64,000 bases of DNA from Henckelia pumila (Eukaryota > Streptophyta > Magnoliopsida > Lamiales > Gesneriaceae): positions 142,100,109 to 142,164,108 of the forward strand of contig NC_133120.1 in the NCBI RefSeq assembly GCF_033568475.1, given 5' to 3'. A model generated the notes under the pieces. It did no database searches and was not told the origin of the DNA. It saw only the letters and a program-made list of their open reading frames with translations. A program made the position numbers and the translations under genes. How positions within the stretch are numbered: the first letter of the stretch is position 1; every line of letters starts with the position of its first letter. Shown here one piece after another: positions 1-11,513 of this stretch.

Positions 1-233
1 TTGGATCAAAGAGACAGTGAAGATCGAAGATTGAAAGGGTGCAAGAAGCAAGTTGTTAAATGCCGTATACAACCGACGACACTCGACTCGACGCCTCATA
101 TACGAAAGCTCGGTATAAAATTTTATGCTCTTCCTCTTCTCTACCGGCTTATACATATTTTAAATAAATAAATTTTTCTCACTTTCATTGCCACCAAAGT
201 ATTGGAGATTGAAATAATGTAAGTAGCAATTAA

Positions 234-621
234 GGCACCGTTTGGTTTGAGATATGATATAAGTAATATATAGATAAGTAGTATAATATAATAATAAATA
301 AATAAGAAATGATAGTTAAAATTGTATTGGATTTGATTGATAGATTATGGTTTATTTGATTTGATTGATTAAATTTTATATAAAAATGTTAAAAGACTAT
401 TTTGTCTCTTTAACAATAAATAAAATAAAAATTATATTATTTATAAGAGATAATATAGTAATTTGAATTCAATGATTTGATTGATGTGAGATAAATAATT
501 AATGATTTGATTGATATAAAATAAATAGTTAATATATAGATAAATAATATGATGAGAAGAACGTGAGATGAGATGAGATGAGTTATACATATATTAGTAA
601 TACCGTGAACAGAACAGTGCC
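234..621. mobile_element. Tourist/PIF-Harbinger-like MITE
   Basis: A non-coding AT-rich element of about 390 bp. It begins GGCACCGTTTGGTTTG, and its end read in reverse complement begins GGCACTGTTCTGTTC, so the termini are imperfect inverted repeats. It is flanked on both sides by TAA (231-233 and 622-624), the 3-bp target duplication typical of PIF/Harbinger MITEs. There is no ORF. The superfamily is inferred from terminus and duplication alone. Confidence 0.7.
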
Positions 622-624
622 TAA

Positions 625-2184
625 GTGATATGATTACCGACGACTCATAAGAAAAATTGGGTATAAATTTTGATAATCTTCCTCTTCTCTATCAGCATAC
701 AAATATTTTCATAAATCCGGATGATTTAATTTATTGGCAGAAGCATGCGTGTTAAGAAGAAAAAGAAACATTTTTACGTGTATTGCAACGAGACATAAAT
801 TAATAATGAGCCCCCATTTTAATTTTAATAAAATTCTTTAAAAAATTTAGTAACTTTTATTATTAAAGCCTTTTTTATATACGTAAATTGAAAATTTATG
901 TGATGCACGGAGAGATAATTAGACAAATTTACCTTCAAATAATTTGAAATTACTTTCTATGATGCAATACTTTGTATGATTTATAAAATTATGTTTTTAT
1001 GTGAAATGCAGAGAGAGCGAAATTTTACCTTTTTTGTTAATATATATATATATAAATATATAATTAATGTGTAATTTGTTTGCATATTTTTTAGGGAAAT
1101 AATGATTGTAGTGTATTCAAATGTACGTAGATATGACATGCAACTATGTTTAAATCGAATTATATTCTCAATTTTTTTATTTATTATTCAAACTCTTCTT
1201 GGCTTAAAGCATGTATGAGGAATATTAATAACATTCTTTAGTTTTAGGCTATTATTGTAGATTGTTCTTAAGAAGCGAATGATTTTGTGGGTTGCTCACA
1301 ATTTTGTTGCCAAGGTTAATTGACACTCTTTTGATTGTGACATTTAGGCCAGTGAACTTTTGGTCCTTTTTTTTATATTTGACGAGTTGTTTTTGTATAT
1401 ATGTTTTTGTTTTTATAGATTGAATTTGTTTGTCAAACATTTGTCATTGACTTAATTTTTATAATAAGTCCAATATTTATGTATTTTTTATTTTTAATTT
1501 GAACTTTATTGTATTTTAAATTGAAATCTGAATGATGAGTATATTAATATATCATGTTAGTTCGAAATCTTTGTAGTTTAAATTGAAATTTGTAATGAGT
1601 ACGCAAAGTTGAAGCTAACTTATAAATAAAAGTTTTATTCGTATTTTTTTTAGAATTGCTAGATATTATAAATATTATTTAGTTTAAAATGAAATTGTTA
1701 TTACTTTTAGTTTCACCATGATTTGACTTCGTCTATAAATTTTAATACTTTTTGTGTGCTTCTCTTTTGTAGTGTTTTCGTTCCAATTTTTTGGATAAGG
1801 CTGATGGCTACCTGATTTAATGTTTTCTTCTTATTGGTATCATAGTTTATGTTCTCAAAGTTTCTTTTTGAATTATTGAGAATTACTTTGTACGAACCTT
1901 TTTCTCTTACAAATTTAATATTGGTGCATGAGTATGTTAATGTTTTCATCTATTATTTTACTATAAATTATAATATCATAGAATTGAATTGATGTAGCAA
2001 CAACTATTCCGTTTCTATAAGGACTATAGCTAGGTTCACACAACAAAAATCCATCAATGTAATCGTAAAAGAAGTTTAAGTTTATGATGTATATATAAGT
2101 GTTTTGGGTATCTTATTTTGTTTATTTTTGGAACATTATATTAATGACGTATTCATTTACACACACATTTATCATTTTTTTTTT
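625..2184. other. AT-rich intergenic stretch
   Basis: No convincing gene. Short ORFs here are AT-rich, low-complexity and unlike any family I know. Part of it is probably the body of the Helitron whose 3' end lies at 2185-2214, but I could not find a matching 5' TC terminus. Confidence 0.5.
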
Positions 2185-2214
2185 CACACGCAACGCGTGT
2201 GCCAATATTGCTAG
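2185..2214 (+). mobile_element. Helitron 3' terminus
   Basis: A short hairpin, CACACGC-AAC-GCGTGTG (2185-2201), is followed after about 9 nt by CTAG at 2211-2214 and then a T. A GC-rich hairpin a few bases before CTRR, with insertion before T, is the usual 3' end of plant Helitrons. Only the end is called. Confidence 0.6.
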
Positions 2215-2379
2215 TATTAATTATTAATTAAATTGATTAATAAGTAAAGTTGAAGTGCGTTTTTATTATTGTTATTATTATTAAAATATTTATCAAATCG
2301 TTCGAAATTATATAATCCCCAATGATTTGGCGCGTTGCGATATCGCTACAGTAACCACACAACAAAGTTGGTAATCTCC

Positions 2380-3345
2380 ACTCGCTATCTTACACCGTAA
2401 ATGCGATGCATCAGCGGTCCACACGAGCGCGTATTCTTTCTTCTCTTGTTAGGAGAGTGACATTTCAATTTTCGCCACTTCAAAATCCATTCACCAGAAA
2501 GCACACTTACGCCGCGATCGTTTCATTTTCAGTAAAATTTGTCTTTCAAGACTCTCCTTTTGATTTCTCGCGAAAACCTAGCAATCATTCGTTGTGTATG
2601 GATAACATTGCTCTGAAGCGCAGTGTAGTTGAGGTTTATTTTCTTCCAAGCCTAAGCTGAAGTTCACAAACATCCGGTGAAGTTGAGTTTTTTTGGCTCA
2701 TTTGAGGCTGTGTTTTCGACGATCTTCAGTTTGAGGTATTACCGGTGATTATTCGGTGTTTTTCTTTTATTATTATTTTTTCCTTCTGCGAGTGAAATAT
2801 TGTAGAGTGCTGGATGTAAAATCTTCGTGGTCGATGCAGTGTGTGACGAATGTATGGTGTGATTTATGCTCGGTTTGATTTTTAAAGCAAATGCAATGAG
2901 ATTATATTGATAAAACAAAAGGTGCGTAAAGCGAAAGGAAAATTTGAGTTGAGTTTAATTCTGTACGTGGGAAGAGGTTCAAGACAGTGGATAGTGAAAT
3001 TTTACTAGGAGCAACGGAAATGCACTGCAAACTTCGTTACCTGGTTTATAATTAATTTTTGAAGTCTGAGCTTATTTGTGGGCCGTAGGGTAGCGACATT
3101 GCAGCTTGAGCTTAAATACTTGTTGATTATTGTTCTGATTATCCTAGTTTGGAATTCGCTGAAACTATATAGTGGGTCTCTAGCTCGAGAAAAAATTGTG
3201 GTTTGCCATTTGTTATCCAAATTTCTTTTGGTTACTTCAAAATAAACTAACGCAGAGAAGATTCTTGTGTGCACGCAAATTTTTTTAATTGCATTATTTT
3301 CTGATTAATTAACTTTTCTTTGTTTGCAAAGATTGGAGTTAGAAA
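2380..3345 (+). promoter_or_regulatory. Promoter / 5'UTR region with a probable leader intron
   Basis: This stretch lies upstream of the FDM/IDN2-type start codon. A donor-like GAG|GTATT at 2736 and a pyrimidine-rich acceptor TTTGCAAAG|A ending at 3331 would remove a 596-bp leader intron and leave 14 nt before the ATG. The 84-aa ORF inside (2406-2660) resembles nothing known and is probably untranslated leader. Inference from splice signals only. Confidence 0.4.
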
Positions 3346-6300
3346 ATGTCTCGCAGAAGAGAAAGACGGAGTGAGGGCAATAGAGAATCTGAGATAGAAG
3401 AGCTGAGAATCAGATACTTTAGGGAACTGAGGGATGGAAGAGTCAAGATAAGAGGTTCTGGGACGTCTCTCCTATGCCCTCACTGTCGAGATAATGGAAG
3501 AAGAGAGTATGACTTCGGGGGGCTGAAAAGGCATGCAATTCGTATCGGTAATGACTCAAAAAGTGCAAGCTTTAGAGAAATAGCTCAACATTTGGGGCTG
3601 CTCAAGTATTTGGATTGGTGTGCACCAATGGAGGGGATGACATCTTCATCAGGTAAGAGAAGTCCCAAGAGAAAAAAAAGTCAGCCTGATGACAAGAGCA
3701 AATTAGAAAAACCTATAGGGAGAACCATGCTACCAAATGATTCGAATGATGATCGAAAAATGTCGTTCTCCTTTGAAAGGACTATTAAAACTGTTGATAA
3801 GTTTGAGCAAACTGAGGAAGCTGTGATCCAGGCTTCAACAAGAACTGCTGAGCCTCGAGAAGCAATGCATGAACCTAGGAAGATAATGAAAAAGAAAGGG
3901 GATGTTGGTGACATGGATGATTTATGTATGGAACCTGGGGAAATATTTGCTGAACCATGTGATATTGGTGTGGTTGCCAAATATTCTGTTGAAAAATCTC
4001 GTGGAAGAGACATCGGAGGAAATTCACATTCCATATTGCTTGGACCTGTGTTTCCACATACTCATAAAGGTTGTGATGAACCTATAGTTTGGCCTTGGAT
4101 GGCAGTTATTGCCAACCTTCCAGTTGAACAAAAAGATGGAAGATATGTAGGTGACAGTGGAAGAGTACTGAAAGAGAAGTGGATAAGCCAAGGATACAAT
4201 CCTGTGAAGGTTCATCCTCTATGGAACTTTCAGGGTCACTCAGGTTATGCAGTGGTCGACTTTAGCAAAGATTGGGAAGGATTTAAGAATGCTATGGCAT
4301 TTGAAAAGGCATTTGAAATGAATCGTTGTGGGAAGAGGGATTGGTATGCAGCCAAAGATAGAGGAGATAAGCTCTACGGTTGGCTTGCCCGTGAAGATGA
4401 TTATAGATCAGGCGGGCTTCTGGGTAAACACCTCCGGAAGAATGGAGATCTCAAGACTGTGTCTGACATACAGATAACTGATAAGAGAAATAACATGAAA
4501 CTTCTATCCAATTTGAGCGAGGCATTGGAATCGAAGAGCAAAAAATGCGAAGAAATAAAAGAGAACATCAGCAAAACTGATATATTTGTTTGCAATAATT
4601 TGGCTCAAATGGAACATATGGTTCAAAAATTTAATGAAGGTACTGTCTGAAGGACAAATGTTAGTTCTGGTGAATGCTTTACCTGAAATTTAGGTTACTT
4701 CACATGCATGTTCTGGGCAATATTCCCTCTCTTATGCTATTATGTTAGACTAAAGAACTAAATTTTTTTCTTTAGTAAAAGGCGATAACTAATTTTCATT
4801 TGCTGTTTAAACAAGAAATGAAGAAGATGCAGGACGATGCATCTGATAAGCTGAGGAAAGTTTCTGAGGACCATGCGAGAAGTAAAGCAGAGTTGGAGGC
4901 TCAGAGAGATGTGCTGGAATCAAGGGAGAAAGAACTAAAAGGGCTTCAGCATCTGAATCAAAGTGAGAGGAGGAAGCTCCATTACCAAAAGGAAATGGTA
5001 ACACATATGCAAAGTGTTTTTCTCCATTCATTACTTTTGATATTATAGAAAATCTAAGAAACTGGGTGAAATAAGCAGCTTGTATGTTCATGTGTTATCT
5101 GAAATTTCTTAAATGGTTTTGTTGAGTAACTGTGGCTAAGAAAACAAAATTCACCTATTGTGGAAATGCTATACTGGTTTCTAGCCTTGTGATCATACAA
5201 CGATGCCAATTAATTTAGAATCTGAAGTTCTTATATCTGCAGATTTTTTCTGCTTTTTCTTCCTTATAGTCTTACTTTATGGAGAATATCTTTAATGCAT
5301 GCTAAGTTTTCAATCTGGGTTCGATGTGGCGGATTTGGGTTAAGAGGAATCCAGTTTATGCAATGTATTTAACTATAGGTTGAGAGTCATGGTCTTATAT
5401 GGGCCAACACCATACTCACCTCATTGGCATCTTTTCCAGGAATGCTGGTGTAGACCTTAGGTGTAGATTGATCTATTTCCTTCCGTTAATCATCGTGCAT
5501 GCTCTTAACCTTAGGTTTGCTTGAAGATGTAAGATTGTGTCGACCATTATGCTGTATTGTAATGGATGACTGTTCCTGCAAATTTCTTGGTACTTTCAGC
5601 AGAAAACTTTGAATTCGAATGACCAGATGACTTTCTGCAGATTGAGATGGCTATCAGAGAACAAAATAACGCTGATGATAAGATGCTGAAACTTGCAGAT
5701 GATCATAAGGTCCAGTGTACCTGTTGGCCCTTTAAACTGCTGTCTTGGACAAAGGGAGTACATATGTTTTTATTATTGGATAGCTTTTTTGTTTTATTAT
5801 TTTTCCTTCGATGTTTGTTTACAGAGAGATAAGGAGCTTCTTCATAAAAAAATCATTGAACTTGAAGTAAACCTAGATCAAAAGCAAGCTCTGGAGTTGC
5901 AGATAGAGAGCTTAAAGGGTACTGTTGAAGTGATGAAGCACATGACTGAAGGAAGTGAAAAAGAGGAGAAGAAATTGGAGTCAATTAAAGAGGAGCTCCG
6001 AGAAAAAGAAGATGAACTTGAAGGTCTAGATTCCCTTAATCAAGCTCTTATTGTTAAAGAGAGAAATACTAATGATGAGTTGCAAGACGCTCGCAAACAA
6101 CTAATCAATGTGAGTTTTTCCGTATTTTTCTTATTGTAGACCATAGAATAAATCCATTTTATTTCCTTCATTTCGTATTAACAGGAAAGCATGTTATTCT
6201 TAACTTTTGGGTAAGACAAAACATTCTTGATGTTTGAGCATCTCCACAGTTTCCTTTCTATCAACCAGTATTTTAATACCCTATGCTTAATTGGTTAAAT

Positions 6301-9138
6301 TTCCTTCAGCGATTTGACTCCTATTACTAAAATATTCCTCGAAATCCACACAGAAAGATCATTCAACGCTTTTCCATTACGACAATATGGGCGAAGTCAA
6401 TTATATTTTTTTTCTTTTTTTTTTGCTAGAGCAAAATATGAAATTCGTAAGTGTCGTGGTTCCTATGCACACCTCTTTGAATTATTTTTATCATCCTGAT
6501 CTCATCCTTGCCACTTTATCTTTACAATAATAATTATATGAGGCTAGAGGTGAGAAGGTTGAAGTTTCACTTAAATAAATTACACAATGTGTGTGTATTT
6601 GATAACACAATGCATGTCTTTAGTAATTTTTTTTTTTCAACATGCTTGTGTTATTATTATCCCCCCTCCACACCCCCACCCCCCCACTCCCCCACCCATG
6701 CGAACAATTATTCATGTGAATTTTTTTAAATATATATATATATATATATTTATTTGGGGCATATGTTTGGACATTTGTGGGGGTGGGGTTATTACTTGAT
6801 GAGGCTAGAGGTGAGAAGGTTGAAGTTTCACTTAAATAAATTACACAATATGTGTATTTGATAACGCAATGCATGTCTTTAGTAAAAATTTCTTTTTTCA
6901 ACATGCTTGTGTTATTATTATTTCCCCCATCCCTCCCCCTCCTCCTCCCCCCACATGCGAACAATTATTCATGTGAATTTTTTTTAAAAATATATATATA
7001 TATTTGGGGCATTTTTTTGGACATTTGTGGGGGTGGGGTTATTATTTGGGTATCAAACATTTATTCATGATTTTGTTTTGCACACATTGGCTTTAAGCTT
7101 GCCATTGATATATAGTCATTGGCAATCCTTCAGTTGTTTCAGGAACTACTTAGGCAGTGTTTGGTAGAACTTCAGGTAAGGCACGTCTTAGCTTTTTTTA
7201 ACAAAATTTTGAAAGGAAAAACTGAGAAGTGCTTTTTATAAGCTGTCCCAAACATTATCTTATTCATCTAATTATTTCAAATACTTTTTCAATCCCAAGG
7301 ACTGAGATTATTTTAAAATAAATATCAGATAAGGCCCATGCAGGATGGGAAAATGATTTTTTTGGCCTATTAACTTGTCTATTTTTTTGTTTTGGTCCAT
7401 TAACTTTTCAAATTTGGTTTTGATATTTTAACTTTTAATTTTTTTTTATTTTGGTCCAATTGCTGACGTTACAACTTGACATGTCATCATTTTCCTGTGC
7501 CACATCATCATTTTTCGATGCCGCATCAGCATTTTCCGATGCCACGTCAGCTATTGGACCAAAATGGTTGAAAACTAAAAGTTAGTGGACAAAAACCAAA
7601 CAATGAAAAGTTAATGGACCAAAACCAAAAAAATAGACAACTTAATGGACCAAAAAAACTATTTTCCCAGATTTACTACTTTTGTGCAGGTTGTTTGTTT
7701 CGTGGTTAGATTTTCGTGCCTTTGTTTACATTATGAGATTGTCCTTTTCTTTTTTTTTGTTTTGGTAATTACATGTTAGAGCTAGAGCTGACTACGGTTC
7801 AGTTCGAACTGCTAACTGAAGCCAGGATTATCTTTTAAAACTAGAACAAAAATTGTTTTCTAGTTCCCTATCAAAATAGGTATCAAAACCAAGGATTTAT
7901 GAGTTATGATTTGCTGGGATTCCAATAAAGAGGAATCTGGATCTGGAGGCGAAACCATGTAGAGTTGAAAGCTTAGATCCATCTTGAGTTCGTAAGGTAC
8001 CATGTGTAATCATAACTAATAATATAAATTGTGATTTGTATAATAATTTCTATTTTAGTTTTTTTCCCACTGGAAAAAGGAAAATTCCATGGTACTATTA
8101 TGTAAGGTGATCATTATGCTTTGGATGCGGTGCTGTGAAATTGTTGAAGCCGAAATGAGAAAGTAAACACCTAAACTACTGATTTGTTGATTGTACTGAC
8201 AGCTGAGCAAGTGTCAGGATGGAGGATATGTAGTTCCCTATTTCGTCATTTAGCATCTGATGTCTATACATTCTTTTCTCATTAGTGTTTGCGGGATAGC
8301 CGTGCCAATATCTGTGTCAAGAAGATGGGTGAGCTTGATGCAAAGCCATTTTTCCGCTTTGAAAGGAGAAAAAATTCCAATAAAGAAAAAGCATTTGAAA
8401 AGGCAGCAAAAATATGCTCCTTATGGGAGGATTACCTCAGGGATCCTGGATGGCATCCATACAAAGTCATCAGTGTTGGCGGAAAACACAAGGTATGCTT
8501 TTCATGGCAATGTCAACTTGAGTTCCTAATTCATACTTTCCACATCCTGCATTCGAGATCTGCACTGGTAAACTATTCAAGTACATGCTTCAAATTGGCT
8601 TAAATCATGTTGAAATTCAAATGCTATCCATTCTTTGAACCTTTGACCATTTTGCATGTATAAAATCTGAATCATCTTATTTTATTGATCATGATCGCAA
8701 ATATTTCCTATTTCTTTTTCCTTTTTTATAAGCCAGTTTTTATATCATGTTCCATGCACATTTGTGTTGGATTCCCCCCAACTGCATTTGTAGTCAAAAT
8801 CTGTCGATTCGTCGCTAGCGTAGCATTATACTCACCATAAAAAAGCGACAATTCTTTTCACAAAAATCCACGTCGTTTTTCTTCGTGGCATTTGTTGTTA
8901 GGAAATACTTGATGAGGACGATGAAAAGTTAAAGGAATTGAAGGCTGAACTCGGGGACGAAATATATGAAGCTGTAACAGTTGCCTTGAATGAGATGAAT
9001 GACTATAACCCGAGTGGTAGGTATCCAGTGCCTGAGCTGTGGAATACGAAGGAAAAAAGAAAGGTATCACTGACTGAGGGAATTCAACATCTGCTCAAAC
9101 AATGGAAATTTTTCAAAGCGAAAAACCGGAGAAATTGA
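3346..9138 (+). CDS. XS-XH domain protein, FDM/IDN2-like RNA-directed DNA methylation factor
   Basis: Proposed exons: 3346-4639, 4816-4997, 5641-5709, 5825-6109, 7143-7175, 8286-8492, 8902-9138. All junctions are GT-AG and the frame stays open for 768 aa. In order: a basic N-terminus; a zf-XS finger (C44, C47, H63); a charged low-complexity linker (about 95-240); an XS domain (about 245-358, start [10 protein letters not shown]); a long coiled coil (about 390-620); and a C-terminal XH domain (about 630-765) with motifs MGELD, LWEDYL, DPGWHP and NPSGRY. This order defines the SGS3-related FDM/IDN2 family, whose members bind double-stranded RNA through XS and form complexes through the coiled coil and XH domain in nuclear RNA-directed DNA methylation. 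Exon 5 (33 nt) is the least certain. No inactivating change was seen, so the gene looks functional. The linker makes it longer than I expect for IDN2. Confidence 0.9.
6538..7048 (+). repeat. Tandem duplication of about 250 bp in intron 4
   Basis: Two adjacent copies, 6538-6798 and 6799-7048, both start ATGAGGCTAGAGGTGAGAAG. Each carries an A/T run, a C-rich tract, a TA microsatellite and ends in GGGGGTGGGGTTATTA. The copies differ mainly in the lengths of the C and TA tracts. Small ORFs here are products of low-complexity sequence. Confidence 0.9.
7347..7668. mobile_element. Foldback / MITE-like element with long inverted repeats
   Basis: The element starts GGGAAAATGATTTTTTTGG and ends in the inverted equivalent (…CCAAAAAAACTATTTTCCC). 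Roughly 60-70 bp at each end pair as imperfect inverted repeats built on TTTGGTCCATTAACTTTT. The centre has short repeats around ATGCCACATCA. There is no ORF and no clear target duplication. It lies in intron 5 of the FDM/IDN2-type gene. A Mutator-type MITE is possible but unproven. Confidence 0.75.
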
Positions 9139-9276
9139 GTTTGTTATTAACTGCTTCCGTATCAACATCTGCTCAAACAATGGAAATTTTTCAAAGTGAA
9201 AAACCTGAGAAAATTTAGTTTGTTATTTAACTGCTTCCGCATTGAAACTGAGTTTGTTATTCACTGCTTTCGTATT
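9085..9276 (+). repeat. Tandem duplication spanning the end of the XH coding exon
   Basis: A unit of about 78 bp starting CAACATCTGCTCAAACAATG occurs at 9085-9162, where it encodes the last 17 codons and the stop, and again at 9163-9241 in the 3' region. A third partial copy (GAAACTGAGTTTGTTATTC…) lies at 9244-9276. The copies differ by a few substitutions and small indels. Confidence 0.9.
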
Positions 9277-9543
9277 CCACATAAATTTAGGTTTTTGGCT
9301 CGAGAAGTATTTGAATTTTTCAATTGCTGTCGAAAGTTTATCATATACTTTAGATCGACTTATCCTGACATACATAAGCCTAGGTATGCACATGTTTTCA
9401 GTGTTATTGACAAATCTTTTAAAGCAATCTACAAAATTCTTGTCTAAACACATATTTTAAGTACTTATCCAAACGGATCCGTACTCTTTCAAAAACTGTA
9501 TTATGAAATTTTTCAGAAATTGAATGGATTAACACGGTGCATA

Positions 9544-9730
9544 TCTTTTACTATTTATTAAGGGTGGACATACTAGAATAACTAATTGATCTCTTAGTCT
9601 ATTTTTAAAAATATCTAAACTATCACCTCTCTTCTCCACATTTTCACGTTCCTTATTTCCCATATAAATCTCAAACATATTCATTCCTTTTTCTTTTATA
9701 TCACACACATTGTGTGTGCTTATTTGCTAA
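9544..9730 (+). mobile_element. Very small non-autonomous Helitron (candidate)
   Basis: The 3' end is supported by a hairpin, CACACA-CATT-TGTGTG (about 9702-9718), followed by CTAA at 9727-9730 and a T. The proposed 5' end, TCTTTTACTA, follows an A at 9543 and loosely matches plant Helitron 5' ends. Length would be about 190 bp with no coding capacity. The 3' end is moderately firm; the 5' end is a guess. Confidence 0.4.
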
Positions 9731-9992
9731 TATTTATTATGCTTCTGAAATTACGTTGTATAATAATGTCTTGGCTTATTCATTTTCTCAATAATAATAA
9801 ACGGTTAGTATTCTGAAAAAAATGGTTAATATTAAATAATAAAAAAGAACTTTGGGTTAGCATGTGACTAAGTAGGCGTTACTTGAATTTTTTTAGAAAT
9901 AAAATAATATGCAAATTTTTTGTTACATTTCCAATAAAAGAAGATATTTCGTGAGAAGACAAATAATAAGGGACCAAGAGAAGTGAAAAGTC

Positions 9993-10185
9993 TAGGGGTG
10001 GGCGTTTGGGGCCGGGCATCGGATACCCGACCCGACCAGATTGGATTTTACCCGATTCGATCGGTTAATTTTTAAAAAAATCGGGTTCGGGATATAACAA
10101 TTTTTGGATTGGTGTCGGGTAGTATAATTACTACCCGATCGGGTTCGGGTACCCGACAAAACCCGACAATTTTTTATTTTTTTTT
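9993..10185. repeat. hAT-like fragment rich in CCCGAC/GTCGGG words
   Basis: It begins TAGGGGTGGGCG, like many hAT-type inverted termini, followed by repeated GGGTTCGGGTACCCGAC words on both strands. No opposite terminus was found, so only a fragment or satellite-like repeat is called. Confidence 0.4.
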
Positions 10186-10335
10186 GGAAAATTCAATATA
10201 TATTAGTATGTATTATCCAAGCACATATCTTTTCTATTTTCATTCTATTGCTCACAACTAAAATGGCCGTTCGTTTTTCTTGGATTGGGTATACATACAT
10301 CACTTGATAAATGATTATTTTTCCATAGCTTTCGA

Positions 10336-10575
10336 TTATTTAATTGTTTGATAGAGTTGAGAATTTTTTTTCAAAACTTTTAAAAAATAAGTAAATATCT
10401 GAGGGTAGAAGTAACCATGCAATTTATAGCACTTGTCCACTGTATGGCACTGAGAATCACAATGAGGACACATTGTTCTATCACGCTTACCTCCTTGAAA
10501 ATTCGATTGATGCTTTACAATAGCAGCCACTATCGAAGAAGAAGAAGATGATGAATTGTGTGAGGAGTTAGTCAT
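10336..10575 (-). pseudogene. Orphan copia Gag zinc-knuckle fragment
   Basis: A 79-aa ORF contains a CCHC zinc knuckle (CPHC, then H and C at the expected spacing) followed by DKCYKLHGY, the hallmark just after the knuckle in many plant Ty1/copia Gag proteins. Nothing else of a Gag-Pol adjoins it. It lies 31 bp left of the copia-1 LTR and on the opposite strand, so it is probably debris of another element. Confidence 0.65.
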
Positions 10576-10606
10576 GTTCCTGGGAAAATTCAGAGTGATC
10601 GATCGT

Positions 10607-11440
10607 TGCTGAAAGGAATATTTTATTCCTAAAAATTCTCAAGCATAAAAAGATTTTATTTAATATCTTTTGTCTTTTTTGGATGTGAAATAACTTCTAC
10701 ATGAGTTATTTATTTTTTTAATTAAGTAGATTTGAGATATTATTATGCTTAATTATAATATTCGCTTATCTCATATCTAACTAAGCTTTTCTTATTTATG
10801 TAGATTTGATATGATCAAATCTTGAGGAATCTCACGCATATAAGAAAACTAAGACAAGAAGGATTCTTGCCTATATATGAAGTTAGACGTGCAAAAAGAA
10901 AAGAGACCGAGAGAGACCGAGAGAACAACTAACATAGAGATTTGTGTGAGAGCTTCACGTACATACATTGAGAGGAGAACTAAAGATCTTCTGAAGTTCG
11001 AATCGGTCATGATTACTTGATGCCTTGACGAGCACTTGAAGATCGTAGATCGAAGAGTGCCATTCCGTCGAGTTTTGGCATCAATGATTTTTCTCCTTGT
11101 TTTGTTTTTCTTTATTCTATTTCGTATAGAATTTTAGGAGATGCTTTTATTCTTTATTTTCTCACATGTTTTGAGAAAAATTAATTTTACAATAATCACT
11201 AGTTTTAGGGTTTGTAAAACTCTTTGAATTATTTTTCTAGTGAAAGTTTTGCCCTGAGACGCTGTAAGAGTATTTTATACTCTTGCTTAAAAATTTGAGT
11301 CTATTTATTTTGTTGCTTGTTTATTTTATTTACTTTTTAATTATTTTTCGCTGCATATTACTCAAGGTGTTATTGAAGGTATTGTCAGCACCTTGTGACA
11401 ACACCTAAATCTGTTTATGTGCAACCAACATTTCCTTACA
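10607..11440 (+). repeat. copia-1 5' LTR
   Basis: It runs from TGCTGAAAGG to …TTTCCTTACA, immediately before the primer-binding site. A TATA-like CTATATATGA lies near 10870. No 3' partner remains, so the start is judged from the TG dinucleotide alone. Confidence 0.6.
11364..11406 (+). repeat. AGGTGTTG...ACAACACCT motif, copy 1
   Basis: The copy at the end of the copia-1 LTR: AAGGTGTTATTGAAGG, a loop, then GTGACAACACCT. The arms can pair as AGGTGTTGT/ACAACACCT. Confidence 0.7.
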
Positions 11441-11442
11441 AG

Positions 11443-11454
11443 TGGCATCAGAGA
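11443..11454 (+). other. copia-1 primer-binding site
   Basis: TGGCATCAGAGA sits two bases after the LTR end and matches the 3' end of initiator tRNA-Met (TGGTATCAGAG-type) with one internal mismatch. Confidence 0.8.
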
Positions 11455-11513
11455 CATATTCTTGATACACTAAGAACTGATCCTGGTTTGTTTATTTTAT
11501 TACAGGGATTAAG

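Noticed and set aside
6508..7070. Small ORFs in intron 4 of the FDM/IDN2-type gene
   Set aside because: Produced by C-rich and TA-rich low-complexity sequence of a tandem duplication; no conserved protein features.
10336..10575. Host zinc-finger gene
   Set aside because: The CCHC knuckle followed by CYKLHGY is a copia Gag signature, and no exons adjoin it.
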